A DNA stretch of 64,000 nt from Diospyros lotus (lineage: Eukaryota; Streptophyta; Magnoliopsida; Ericales; Ebenaceae), in assembly GCF_014633365.1 (NCBI RefSeq), contig NC_068342.1, forward strand, positions 3,892,622 through 3,956,621, given 5' to 3'. This document shows positions 46,915 to 58,300 of this stretch, piece after piece; within the stretch, counting starts at the first letter, position 1; the number at the start of each line of letters is the position of its first letter. Under the pieces are notes generated by a model. It saw only the letters and a list, made by a program, of their open reading frames with translations. It had not been told where the DNA came from and ran no database searches. The position numbers and the translations under genes are program-made.

Positions 46915-49860
46915 AAAATTATGGCTTACTACATACGATGCCTCTTTAATAATTAAAAAATATGACGTTTAATTTTTAATATACAAAACGTTAAGCTTCG
47001 GTATCTTAACTATTAAAAATTGTTATTTTAAGTTATCACCGTAATGAAACATTAACGCGTCTATAAACATACTCATTTTTGTAGTGACATGCCACATAAA
47101 TAATCAATTGGCAATACTTGAATAGATTGACTGATTTGTTGTGCTTTCTCAAAAATTAAAAAATATGAAATTTGATCTTAATGTACAAAAAGTCAATATT
47201 TCGTATCTCAATTACTAAAAATTATTACTTTAAATCCTTACCCTGAGACACAAAAAATGATATAAACAATAGAGTGAGAGAGTGATGAAACCATGTTCAA
47301 CAAACATGTAAAACATAGTTAGCTTAAGAAGGGGTGGAATTAAGCTTTCACCCTTTTAAAAATTTCTCAAACGTATTAAAAGTTGAAAGTAAAGAGAAAT
47401 AAAAAATTACAGTACATCTGAATTTTAGATTAGTTCGACAACATACCTATTCTACAATCTTGGCTCTCAACTAAATATTTAGTCAACCAAACTTATTTTT
47501 GGGTAGCTTTTGCAACAGACTTAGCTACAAACTTTTACAACATATAGCTTTTACAACTGGATCAATAACAACCAATGTCTTTTATAAGGATCAAGTTTAC
47601 CTTTTACAACTTCACAATAAAGCGATAGTAGAAGATATGAGAGAAGGTTTTAAGTGATACAATAAAATTAGATATTTCTTTTAGCTATACAGAGAGATAA
47701 ATGGATGAAAATGGGAAACACAATCTCTTTTTTTTTTTTTTTTTCCTTTTGAAGGGTCATAAGCAATAAAATACTTGAAAGCTTTAGGCTGCGTTCTCTT
47801 TACTTTTCAATTTTCAATTTTGAGTTTTAAATTCATTTTCAGTTTTCTGTTTTGATACTCTATTTTTAGAAAATTAAAAACATGTTCTCTTTGTCATTTT
47901 AAAAAACTATTTATCAAAACAGAAAATTAGAAAACGTGTTCTCTTTGAAATTTTGAAAATAAATTTTTAATGATATTTTATTCAATAAATTTGAGTATTT
48001 AGTAAATTAGAAATATTTAATGTTAATATATTATTAAAAATATATATACATTTTAAAATTAATGAATTTTGTAATATTTTTTCTCATTACAATAATAAAA
48101 TATGAATAAATAAATAAATAAATGTGTTTTGAGTTTAGAGTTTGTTTTGGATGAAAACACTCAAAACAACTTTTTGTTGTTTTGAGTTTTCTTTGCAACT
48201 TTTTTTTTTTCAAAAATATATTTTTAAAAACAGTAAAGAGAACGCGTTTTCATTATTTTAGAAAATCGAAAACTAAAAATGACTTAAAAATAGTAAAGAG
48301 AACGCAACTTTAGAATTTCGAATAAATCAATTTTTCAAGCATTTATTTTTATTTTGACTCCAATTCCTTTATATAGGGTCATCTCTTTAATGCATTTGCA
48401 TAAATATCCTTAAATAAATAATATTTTTTGTGTCTAACTATTATTTTTTGTCCCTACAATATTTTACAAATTAGTTAAATATCAATTTTAATCTACAAAT
48501 TGTTTGAAAAATATCCATAAGCATTTAATGTTACGATTGAACTCTAAAAAGAATAAATTGGGTGCATTAAATGTTCTATAACAGCTATAAATTCAAAAAC
48601 TACTAGATATTACTAGATTATAAATAACAATTTAATCGACTGAGTTGATATTTACTTGAGTATACAAAATTTGTATTTAATTATTTTTCTAATTTACTCA
48701 ATTACAAAATAACGGTACTTAATTAAAATTTGGTGATAGAAATTTGTAAAGCTTGCAAAAAGGATTTACTCAAATACTTTTAGATGATTACTCAATTGCA
48801 AAATTTAAGTACTTGATTAATTTTGTTATGCAAAAAACTTGCATTGTCTACTTGAATACAAAAGTATATTTAGTTGACTATAGTCTTATACTTACTCGAA
48901 TATACTATAATTTATAATCAATTATCTTCTAAACAGAATTAACTTACTCGATTAAAAAGATAAGTCTAGCTGATTTGGCTTATTTTGAATGAGATCATTA
49001 CTTAAGTATAGAACAATTATACTCGATTACAAAATGAGATACAAATAGTTTCTCGATTACATATGACTTTATACTCTATTAAGATAATAAAATTTATGAG
49101 TTGATATATTTAATCGATATATTACTTGAGTAACATGGATTTGTACTCCATTAAACAAATTAATATACACAATTGATTTACAAGCCTTACTCAATTATTA
49201 TCTCCTATATTTAATACATTTTTTTTATCTTCATCATGAATAAACAATTTCTTATTTTCTTATCAAATCAAAACTTAACATATGACTTAACAAAATATAA
49301 ATGATGAATATTAGTTCTGTTATGTTTTGTGATAGATAATAGAAAAATGTATCATTTTTTTGAGTTAGCGATTTAGAGATTTAGATGTTTGGGATTTAAG
49401 TTTGGTATTTTCTCTATTAAGGTAAATTTTAATTTGATGTGTCTCGCCAACGTGACTTTTTTATAATACGACACTTTATCTTTTATATAGATATGTTTTA
49501 CGTGGCATAGATAATAATTTTGTTTGCTCTCAGTTAGGTAATAATTTAAAATAATAATTTTTAATAGTTGATATATAGAATCATGACGTTTTTGTATATT
49601 AAGGATCAAATATTATATTTTTTAATTATTGAGAGACTATAACAAATCAATCAACATTTTCAAATATTATCAATTGATCATTCACGTGACATGTCACTCA
49701 CAAAAATAACACATATGTTCATACACACGCTAACATTATATTACGATAAGAATTTAAGACAATAATTTTTAATACTTGAGATTTCAAATATTGACGTTTT
49801 GTACATCAATGACTAAACATCATATTTTTTAATTGTTAAGATAGCACTGTATGTAATGTC
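46915..49860. mobile_element. Foldback element with duplicated arms
   Basis: The left end (46921-47110, with TTAAAAAATATGACGTTTAAT and TACAAAACGTTAA) matches the reverse complement of the right end (about 49675-49855). Each arm has a second diverged unit of the same kind (left about 47135-47250, right about 49490-49640). The architecture resembles the elements at 11450 and 12997, but the sequences differ. The interior contains an unrelated MITE at 47787-48309. No transposase was found and the boundaries are approximate. Confidence 0.6.
47787..48309. mobile_element. Tourist-like MITE nested in the foldback element
   Basis: Left terminus GGCTGCGTTCTCTTTACT, right terminus AGTAAAGAGAACGCAACT (inverted), flanked by TTA on both sides (47784-47786, 48310-48312). 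The subterminal sequence repeats the GAGAACGC motif twice at the right end. A 3-bp TTA duplication indicates PIF/Harbinger mobilisation. Confidence 0.8.
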
Positions 49861-49984
49861 AAAAATTAAATAAAGACATTATGATCATGTTATTATTGGG
49901 ATTAAATCTCAATCGTACACTTGTCATTTATTTAGTGGTAAATAATTTTTCACTGGCTAATTTTCAATTTTATGCTGTGTCGCT

Positions 49985-50110
49985 AAACTCAACTCATTAT
50001 TGCAAATCTAATAAAAGAAAATATTATTTAGATACTAAAATTTGAGAAAACTCAACTCATTATTGCAAATCTAATAAAAGAAAATATTATTTAGATACTA
50101 AAATTTGAGA
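49985..50110 (+). repeat. Exact 63-bp tandem duplication
   Basis: Two identical adjacent 63-bp units beginning AAACTCAACTCATTATTGCA. The identity in AT-rich non-coding DNA suggests a recent duplication. Confidence 0.95.
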
Positions 50111-50480
50111 CTTATAATAACATTATTATATGTCAGATCAATACAAATTTATAAAAATATTAATATAAATATCAATTAAATATATTAAACTTAGGTGTCC
50201 AAATAACATTTTCATTTTAATTAACACCTTACATCATCCCCAAATCCCAAATTCTCAAGAAATAATAAATTGGCTCCAATATTCGTGAAAAATAATTCAC
50301 ACACCAAAATCAAACATGGCAGAAGCCTGGGCCAGGCCCACTAAAGCCCAAGCCCAAAGCCCATGAGAGCAGTGACAACTGTCAAATGAATAGATCGGGA
50401 TCGGGTGCCCTAGAATGAGTTGAGAATACATTGAGGGGGGAACTGAAAATTCATGGAAGTTAGGGCTCTCCCGCTGCGTC

Positions 50481-52171
50481 CCAACTTTCGCATTTTTTGC
50501 TTCCCGCTGCCCCCCGCCCTGGCCATTTGCTGTTTCTCCCTTCCCGTCCTCCTAAATCCTCATCTTCTCTCTCAGCGTCTGCTCTCTCACAGGTGACCAT
50601 TCGCCCCTTTTCTTCAAATGCACGACTGCAAATCTATGCACACGTCTTTGTTTTCCTTTTCTTTACAGTTTTGCTCTCTGTCTGTTGCTCGTTGTTGTTG
50701 TTTTGTAGTGAATTTCGTTCGGTTCGTGAATGTTCTGACTCGAATTTGAAGCTCTTGACGTTGTTCGTACTCTAGGGTTTTTGGTCCAAGGGGATACCTC
50801 ACCGAGTCTGTTTTGTATCGGGAATTCACTCTTTTTTTTTTTGGGTTTTCTTTTTGGTTTTGTAGTTTCTGCTTGCTGCTTAATTGGGTTCTTTGGGAGG
50901 ACACGAAGGGGAGCAAAGACGCTAGCGCTTTTCAATTCCATTGTTTGTTAATTTTTCATTTTTAAACGTGGATATTATGGCTTATTTCGCTTTTTGTTGC
51001 TATTTTCTGGGAATGCGAACTTTGGCGCAACGGTAAGGGTATTTCACTGTGACCTGGAGGTTACAAGTTCAAGTTAGAAAATAGTCTGGTTGCTCAGTAA
51101 GAGTAAGGCTGCCTACAACTAACCTTTCCCAGTGCGGGAACCTCATGCACTGGGTTCATATATATATATATATATATATTAAGGGTTGCAATATTCTGGA
51201 TCTTTTGTTTTTTAAGTTTGAGAGTTTTTTTTTTTCTCACTTATTTCTTGAATTAGGATTTTGTCTTTCTTCTGTTTCTTTTCTTTTTCATTCATGTAGT
51301 TATTTTGCCCCCTGGAGGTTTGTTTGATTGTTTAAGAAAATGGATGAAAGAAAAGAATGTTACATTTTTGAAATTCATGCTGTTATGCCAATTTCCTCGT
51401 TAACCATGGAAATCTGCCTTCAAGCAATCCAGTTGTAGTCTGTTGCTATACTGGTTACGCATAAATCCAATTCAGTTTGCAGTCCTATTGAACTATGGAA
51501 TTCAGTGTTGCAGTTACCTGAGCCTGGTTGATATGATGTGGTATTGTTGCTTTAACATGGATTTTATTTGAAACTGAAATTTTAGCTGCTCTGTATGTGA
51601 ATATTTTCTATTTATGCAAGGTAGATGACTAGAATGCATGATTGAATGTTATTTTATTTTTATTGGTTTTACACCTTTTGTTTTGCTATATTTTCTGTCT
51701 TGTCCAGGTGTATGTGTCTATGTATGAATATTCTGTCTTGTCCAGAATTTAATATGAATTCTGGGTTTATGTGGTTTGGATTTGGTTATACATATTACTA
51801 TGGCTGGTGCAAAGGGCAAGGGCACTATCTTTCATATATCTTTTTGTTATCTTTAGATGCTTCTATGAGACTCAGGAATGGCTGTTACCAGAATTCCTAG
51901 AAATCTCATGTTTCTTTTAGTAAGTTTAGAGAACATTGCTAATTCCCTGATAATGTAAAATTCAAAGATTTTAATGCTAACTATATGATATGATAAGTTC
52001 AAAGATAATTAGTGAGTAAACTTGATGCATTGTGTTGTTTGTATGCATGCAGACCGAAGGTTTTGGGTTTCTGGTGAATTCTGGAGGGAGGAGCGAGTTC
52101 ATTGATATGTTGCTATTTTTCTTTGAATGCACTCTGATACTCTGAGTTAGTACTTGGACTGCATATTACGG
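50481..52171 (+). other. Leader and 5'UTR intron of the J-domain gene
   Basis: A pyrimidine-rich stretch (about 50480-50590, many TCTCTC and CCGC steps) ends in CTCACAG|GTGACC, a good donor at 50593. A strong acceptor ATGCATGCAG lies at 52052, and the coding exon starts 120 bases later. I infer a 5' untranslated exon and a 1.46-kb leader intron. The intron carries an Au-type SINE (51017-51155) and an AT run. Short ORFs here are not supported as genes. Confidence 0.55.
51017..51155 (+). mobile_element. Au-type SINE (tRNA-derived)
   Basis: Contains TTTGGCGCAACGGTAAGG (A-box region), TGACCTGGAGGTTACAAGTTCAAG (B-box region, read in parts), AGAGTAAGGCTGCCTACAA and TGCACTGGG, in the order known for the plant Au SINE family. 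It is diverged and shortened in the 3' half and is followed by an AT microsatellite (about 51159-51178). It lies in sense orientation in the leader intron of the J-domain gene. Confidence 0.8.
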
Positions 52172-55100
52172 ATGGATTGCAACAAAGATGAAGCCATCAG
52201 GGCCAAGGAAGTTGCAGAGCAGAAGATGCAAAATGGTGACTTTGAAGGAGCTCGGAAGATTGCACAGAAGGCTCAACAACTTTTCCCAGAACTTGAGAAT
52301 ATATCACAACTGCTAACAGTCTGCAATGTTCACTGTTCATCTCAGGATAAAATACGTGGGTCAAAAATGGACTGGTATGGAATCCTTCAAGTTCAAAGAT
52401 TTTCTGATGAGGTGACCATTAAGAAGCAATATCGGAAGCTTGCACTTGCTCTTCATCCGGATAAAAACAAGTTTCCTGGTGCAGAAGCTGCTTTTAAGAT
52501 TATAGGGGAAGCAAACATGGTTCTTTCGGACCAAGTAAAACGTTCTCTATATGATAATGATTGCAGAAATTCAATTAGAATCAATCCAAGTTCATCCAAT
52601 GGCCGGAAAACATTTTGGACATCCTGCCCTTTTTGTTCCGTGAAGTTTAACTATTGTGCACAATTTGTCAACAAACCCATGCAGTGTCTGACTTGCTCGA
52701 AACCCTTTATTGCTTATGATCTAGGTGCTGCCCGATCCAGCCATGTTCAGCCTGTACGTGCCCAACAGAATGGACCACAAAGTTCTGCTGGGTTCTTCCC
52801 TGTGAGATCACAAGATTCTGCTGGGTTCATCCCTAACAACATGAGATATCAGGGAAATTTTAGCTGTAAAACCATGGGGTCAGAACCGTTGTCAAGGGCA
52901 GGGAATGCTGCTGTGGGTGTTGGGGGTGCTACAACCAAAATGGAACAAAATGAGTGTACAAATCAAGGGGGTGCGAGGGAAATGGCAGGATCAGACAAGG
53001 TTGATGCAATGAAGCCTAAGGACTCAAGAGGTAAGAAGGAATGGGTTAGATCAGACAAGGTTGATGCAATGAAGCCTAGGGAGTCAAGACCTTCAAGAAA
53101 TACAAGCAAGAAAAGAGCACGGAGATTGGAAGCAGAATCTGATGAAAGTTGTGATGTTGTGACAAGTGCTGATAATGACAAGAATCCTGCCCAGCAGAAC
53201 TCTGGAGTTAATGGAGTCAAAGACACCAACCATCCCCGGAGATCATCTCGAAAAAGACAGCATGTTTCCTACAATGAAAACCTTAGTGATAATGATGATG
53301 ATGCGATCCCTGTTAATATATCAGGGGAGAGTGGACCATTAAAAGACAAGAAAGGAGATCCGAAAGAAGAATCCTTCACTACTGATTCAACTGGTTTTGC
53401 TGCTGCTGTAGATGGTGATAAGGAATGTAACAAACAAAAAGGAAATGGCCATCATCATGGAAACTTGCGAAACAGTTCTGAAGCCTCAGAATGTGAGGCG
53501 AATGGAGTCATGGAAAATCACAATGCTAAGACATATCAAATAATTGATGATTCTGAATCAGATTCAGATTCAGATTCTGGTTGTGTTCCAGAGCCTGAGT
53601 ACTATGACTGTCCTGATACAGAGTTCTATGATTTTGACAAGGATAAGGAGGTCAATTGTTTTGCTGCCAATCAAATCTGGGCTTGTTATGACCCAACTGA
53701 TGGTATGCCAAGATTTTATGCTCGAGTCAGGGAAGTGTTTTCACCTGAATTTAAATTGCAGATCACTTGGCTAGAGTCTCATCCAGCGGATGCCAATGAG
53801 ATCAATTGGTTGGACAAAGGCTTGCCTGTTGCTTGTGGCAGATTTATTCATGGGGACTCTGAAGAAACTATGGATCGTCTTGCATTCTCTCATCAGGTCC
53901 ATTGTGAAAAAAATAGTAGAGGCACTTATGTAATCTATCCCAGAAAAGGACAAACTTGGGCTCTCTTCAAGGACTGGCACATTAGCTGGAGTTCCCACCC
54001 AGAAAATCAAAAGTTCAAATTTGAAATTGTGGAAGTCATGTCAAATTTTGGTAAGGGTGATGGCATTAAGGTTGCCTACTTGGATAAAGTGGACGGGTTT
54101 ATCAGCGTGTTCCAGCGTAGAATTGGGGAAGGGAATAATATATCATTTCTGATACCACCTGGTCAGTTACTTAGATTCTCTCATCAAATTCCCTCATTCA
54201 AGTTGATTGGCACAGAAAGAGATGGTGTCCCTGATGGATCTTTTGAACTTGATCCTGCCTCCTTGCCTAAGTTTGATGAGTGTGCCAACTTGAAGATGGA
54301 GGCTGGGAACTTGAATTCTGAAGCTACTGGTTCAGATGCTAAATCTCCAGAAAAAAGTATGAAATCCATGAATGGTGATGAGAAGAAAAATACACCAAAA
54401 AAAGGTGTTGGCCTTGAAGGAAATAATGATCTTCAGAAGGAGTTCAGACTTAGAAGATCCCCGAGGCAGGTAACTGACAAAGGTGTATACAATCAAATGA
54501 ATACTGCTCAATATCCAATTCAAGGGGGAACTCCCAAAGATTTAGCTGGTGTAAAAGACAAGAAAGGTGGTGATGTTACTCCATCAAAAAGAAGCAATTC
54601 ATCATTTCAAGGTGATGAAGCAATAAATTTACTCATGGAGGATGCAAGTCCCCAGAGATTTGCAAAAAGTCATAGCATTCCAGATTTTCACTCTGGTGGC
54701 AAAATCTTAGAAGAGTTTCACAATTTCAATGGGGACAAATCTGAAGGTAAGCTTCAGTCAGGTCAGTTATGGGCTTTATATAATGAGGATGGTCTGCCTA
54801 GGAACTATGCTCAGGTTAAGCAGATTGAATCTTGTCCACTCCGGTTGCATGTGGCTATGCTTGAACCCTGTACTGTGTCTAAAGATGGTGTCCAGGCTGT
54901 TTGTTGTGGGACTTTCAGACTTCAAAATGGAAGGTCCAGGATCCTTTCTCCCACTGCCTTCTCACATGCAATAGAAGCAGAATCCATCGGCAGGAATAGA
55001 TTTGAAATATATCCGAGGAAAGGGGAAATTTGGGCATTATTTAAGGACTGGAAAGGTGATATGTCATCTTTGGACCTAAAACACTGCAAGTGCATGATTG

Positions 55101-55357
55101 TTGAAGTTCTTGAAGATAATCAGGATGGCACTAAGGTTTCACCTTTGATTCGTCTGAATGGCTTCAAGTCAGTTTTTAAGGCTCCAAGAAGAGGCAGATC
55201 AAGTAGTGGTTATATGGAGATACCCCGGGCCGAGTTAGCAAGATTCTCGCACCAAATTCCGCGTTTTGAGCTTACAGGGGAGAACGATGGTTATCTGAGA
55301 GGTTGTTGGGAGCTTGATCCCTTGTCGATTCCAGGTAATCTCTTTGGTGCAGATTAA
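52172..55357 (+). CDS. J-domain protein with two DUF3444 domains
   Basis: A single coding exon of 1061 residues. The first ATG in frame (MDCNKDEAIRAKEVAE) is the family's usual start. Residues 67-131 are a DnaJ domain with HPD at 95-97, which stimulates Hsp70 ATPase. A Cys-rich zinc-ribbon-like segment follows (CPFC...CLTC, about 152-180). The middle is low-complexity, with a repeated SDKVDAMKP motif, the basic cluster KKRARR (possible nuclear signal) and an acidic SDSDSDSDSG tract. DUF3444 domains lie at about 496-705 (NQIWACYDPTDGMPRFYARV) and 864-1055 (GQLWALYNEDGLPRNYAQV); both contain the YPRKGxxWALFKDW signature. This is the usual layout of the large plant J/DUF3444 family, probably nuclear. 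Specific clients are unknown. Confidence 0.93.
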   Translation: MDCNKDEAIRAKEVAEQKMQNGDFEGARKIAQKAQQLFPELENISQLLTVCNVHCSSQDKIRGSKMDWYGILQVQRFSDEVTIKKQYRKLALALHPDKNKFPGAEAAFKIIGEANMVLSDQVKRSLYDNDCRNSIRINPSSSNGRKTFWTSCPFCSVKFNYCAQFVNKPMQCLTCSKPFIAYDLGAARSSHVQPVRAQQNGPQSSAGFFPVRSQDSAGFIPNNMRYQGNFSCKTMGSEPLSRAGNAAVGVGGATTKMEQNECTNQGGAREMAGSDKVDAMKPKDSRGKKEWVRSDKVDAMKPRESRPSRNTSKKRARRLEAESDESCDVVTSADNDKNPAQQNSGVNGVKDTNHPRRSSRKRQHVSYNENLSDNDDDAIPVNISGESGPLKDKKGDPKEESFTTDSTGFAAAVDGDKECNKQKGNGHHHGNLRNSSEASECEANGVMENHNAKTYQIIDDSESDSDSDSGCVPEPEYYDCPDTEFYDFDKDKEVNCFAANQIWACYDPTDGMPRFYARVREVFSPEFKLQITWLESHPADANEINWLDKGLPVACGRFIHGDSEETMDRLAFSHQVHCEKNSRGTYVIYPRKGQTWALFKDWHISWSSHPENQKFKFEIVEVMSNFGKGDGIKVAYLDKVDGFISVFQRRIGEGNNISFLIPPGQLLRFSHQIPSFKLIGTERDGVPDGSFELDPASLPKFDECANLKMEAGNLNSEATGSDAKSPEKSMKSMNGDEKKNTPKKGVGLEGNNDLQKEFRLRRSPRQVTDKGVYNQMNTAQYPIQGGTPKDLAGVKDKKGGDVTPSKRSNSSFQGDEAINLLMEDASPQRFAKSHSIPDFHSGGKILEEFHNFNGDKSEGKLQSGQLWALYNEDGLPRNYAQVKQIESCPLRLHVAMLEPCTVSKDGVQAVCCGTFRLQNGRSRILSPTAFSHAIEAESIGRNRFEIYPRKGEIWALFKDWKGDMSSLDLKHCKCMIVEVLEDNQDGTKVSPLIRLNGFKSVFKAPRRGRSSSGYMEIPRAELARFSHQIPRFELTGENDGYLRGCWELDPLSIPGNLFGAD

Positions 55358-58300
55358 GTTGTGAGGCCAGCCTGCGCCTGCCCACAGCAGAATGCTACTT
55401 GTGAAAATGGCCAACTCATTTCGCAGCTTGTTCATAAAATACAATTAATTTTGTTTCTATCTCAAACCAGTAATGATCCTCAAGAACTTTTGCTGTCTTC
55501 TTCGGAGAAGACCTCCTCCTTGACTTGAGGGCACCCTCAGCTTGCCCTCCTAGTAGGTAACCGGCGGCGAGGGCGTAGTTTGCAATCTGACCAGCATAAC
55601 CAACTATTGGGAAACTGTTCTTGTAAGGTTTAGAACCGACTCTGGTTTTTGTCTATAAGGAGCCGTGTACCTACCTCTTTAAGTCAATGCCTTACCTTTG
55701 GTAGAGCATTGCTGTGTTTTTCAAGCATCAATGGATTGGTATCGGTTGAATTATATTTCTTCTTTTTTCTTTTTCCTTCCTTGTTTTGCATAAAACAGAA
55801 TTGCTGGGTATTCTGGGACGTAGTTACAGCAGTAGCTCTACCCTGTGCTATTCTAGCTAGTGCATATTAGTGTAGTGGGTTAATTGGCAGCGGTTTGAAT
55901 AGCCAGAAAAAAAATAAGTTTTCGAAATGGTGAACTGCCTGCTTCAATTGGGTTATTATTATTTGTTTTTCTTCTTTTCAATACTACTATCCAGTCCACT
56001 AGATCAGCCTAATTTAGAGCCACATTCTTGTTAAAGATTTGGGTCAATTACACTGAATATTTTTAAGTTTTGAATTCAAAAAAAAAAAAACACGTTTTGC
56101 TGAGATTTGAAAAATTACATAAAAACTTCATTTAGGATTGTAGATCATGCATTACTTTCCCTTTTATAGCAAACAAAAGTTTGTTACTTTTTCAAAAAGT
56201 CTTAAAAGGACCTTTTATTCTCTTTCATCATCGCTTTCTTTTTGATGTATTTACATAATTCTTGAAAAAGCCTAGAGATCTGGGCTGTGATAGCGAAGGA
56301 TGAATTTTTCCTTTTTGTTTTTAATTTTGGGTAAAGATTATCTATCTCACCTTGGATGGTGGTCATGGATGACCATGCCTCAAATTTACTCATTTTATTT
56401 TGCTTTTATACTAACTGAAAATATATTTACACGTTGTTTTATCAAAGATGGATAATGAGAGGAAGATATTGATTGGGAAAACAGACAAAAAATTGTGACG
56501 GTTTAGAAAATTGTATTGTATTTGTATGCAAGGAAGGATGAAAGAAAATTTAATTTTTTTTTTTGGTTGCTAAATCATGTAGGTAGCAAGGAAGGAATCA
56601 TGATAGTTTAGGACACTTGAATTAGAAGCATTCGGACAATTAGAAGGTGCCTTTTTAGGTACTTGTGGATCCTTAATTCCTTCTTTACTTAAAATTTCTA
56701 CTGACGAAAAGAGAGTTGGTAGTAAAAGAAGGAAAGGAAAGCAAAATGGCTGGGTAAAAGAAGGGCTGAGCGGAGGCGGCAAAAACAATGATTTGATTGG
56801 ATAGAATGATTTGATTGAAGAGTTGATGGACCATACTATTTTGCAGAGACACTCGCCCATTAGTTGATAGAAGCATGTCAAAATGATAAAAACGTCCCTC
56901 ACATCTTTTACAATTGCTTCCCCTTTTTTTTAATGACCGCCTCCTCTCTCATTTCTCTTCATTTCCATGGCTATTGTCGCCTCGCACTATTTCATCTCAC
57001 TTGTTGACTGTCGCTGCATCTGCCATTGTGAATGTAGCAACAATCGACGGGCGAGAAGTGAGACATCACAAGGCGATGGTAGCCAAAGAGGGAGAGATGA
57101 GAGAGGCGGCAGCCAACGGTCAAAGAGGGAGAAGTGAGACATCACAAGGTGACTGTAGCCAAAGGGGAAGAGATGAGAGAGGTGTCAGCCATGGAAGGGA
57201 AGGGAAAACAATTGCAGAAGGCATTTTAGAGCCTCTTAATAACTCTCCCTCACGCAAAGTAGCAATTTCTATTCATACACTCCCCTAATTTTCCTAAATT
57301 CTTCAGGTGTTTTTAACAATTTTTTGCCATTTTTCCAGTGTCATGTGGCTACTACTTCCACGCCGGATTGGAAAATATTTTAAAATAATATTATTTTCAT
57401 TATTTTTTTTAAAAAATATGCTATTTTGAGAAAAAAAAATTAAACACAGTATTGGATATAATTGTCTTAAAAATATATGATTATGAACAGAAATTATTAA
57501 AAAGTAAATTTTTTAATGAAATTAAATTTTAAAATTGTAATTGTTGAATCAATTATTTGAGATGAACATTTAAATTTAAGATAAATTACACTTATGGTTT
57601 ATATAAAACCTCATTTACTTTAAAAGTGAATACCAATTTTTTCCTTATTTGGACAAATGTAATGTGAAAATTTTAAATGAAAATTATTATAATTAAGTTA
57701 GATAATGTGATCATGTAATGCATTACAGCGAAAATGCTTATTTATTCAACCTTAGATGACCACCCTTCGCGCAGTCTCTGGTGTTCGCACTCTTGATTAC
57801 GCTAAGAAAGATAAATCACATGTTAGACCTTTGATGCAAGACGAAGATTGAACTCATGACTCATTAAATTAACACTGACATATTACTTATCCGACGAGTC
57901 AGTCTATGCTCTAAGACCTTATTTATTCAACCTTAATGGATGTAGTGGTAATACTTGATATTGGATTTGAAGGCCCAAAACAAGCAAGACACAATTGCCT
58001 TTCCTACTATTGTTGCGCAGTGAGGCACTGAGGCGACGATGTTGGCAGCGATGTGAGGTGCAGTGGTCGGCGGTCGCACAGCCATGAGAGAAGGAAAAGA
58101 GGAGAGAGGCGAAGGTTAGGTTGTGCAGTGGCATCCCTTACAAATTTGAATTTTGAGTGAAGACATTTTGATCTTTTCGACCCTATTCTGTAAGCCTCTC
58201 GGTGAGGCTTTATGGCCCTATAGTAGAACTCAAGAGATAATGACATGCTCTAATCATTTGAATTTCTCCTTTTGATTATAAGGGCAAAACCAAACCATGA

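Larger units (their letters stand above)
42463..50480. other. Transposon-rich intergenic region
   Basis: The copy 3 3' untranslated region probably covers the first 300 bp. Identified contents are a solo LTR (42899-45464), a foldback element (46915-49860) with a nested MITE, and a 63-bp tandem duplication (49985-50110). Homopolymer C runs occur near 45761-45776 and 46379-46393. Between 48600 and 49200, short ACTCGATTAC/ACTCAATTAC-like motifs recur. I find no protein-coding or RNA gene. Confidence 0.55.
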
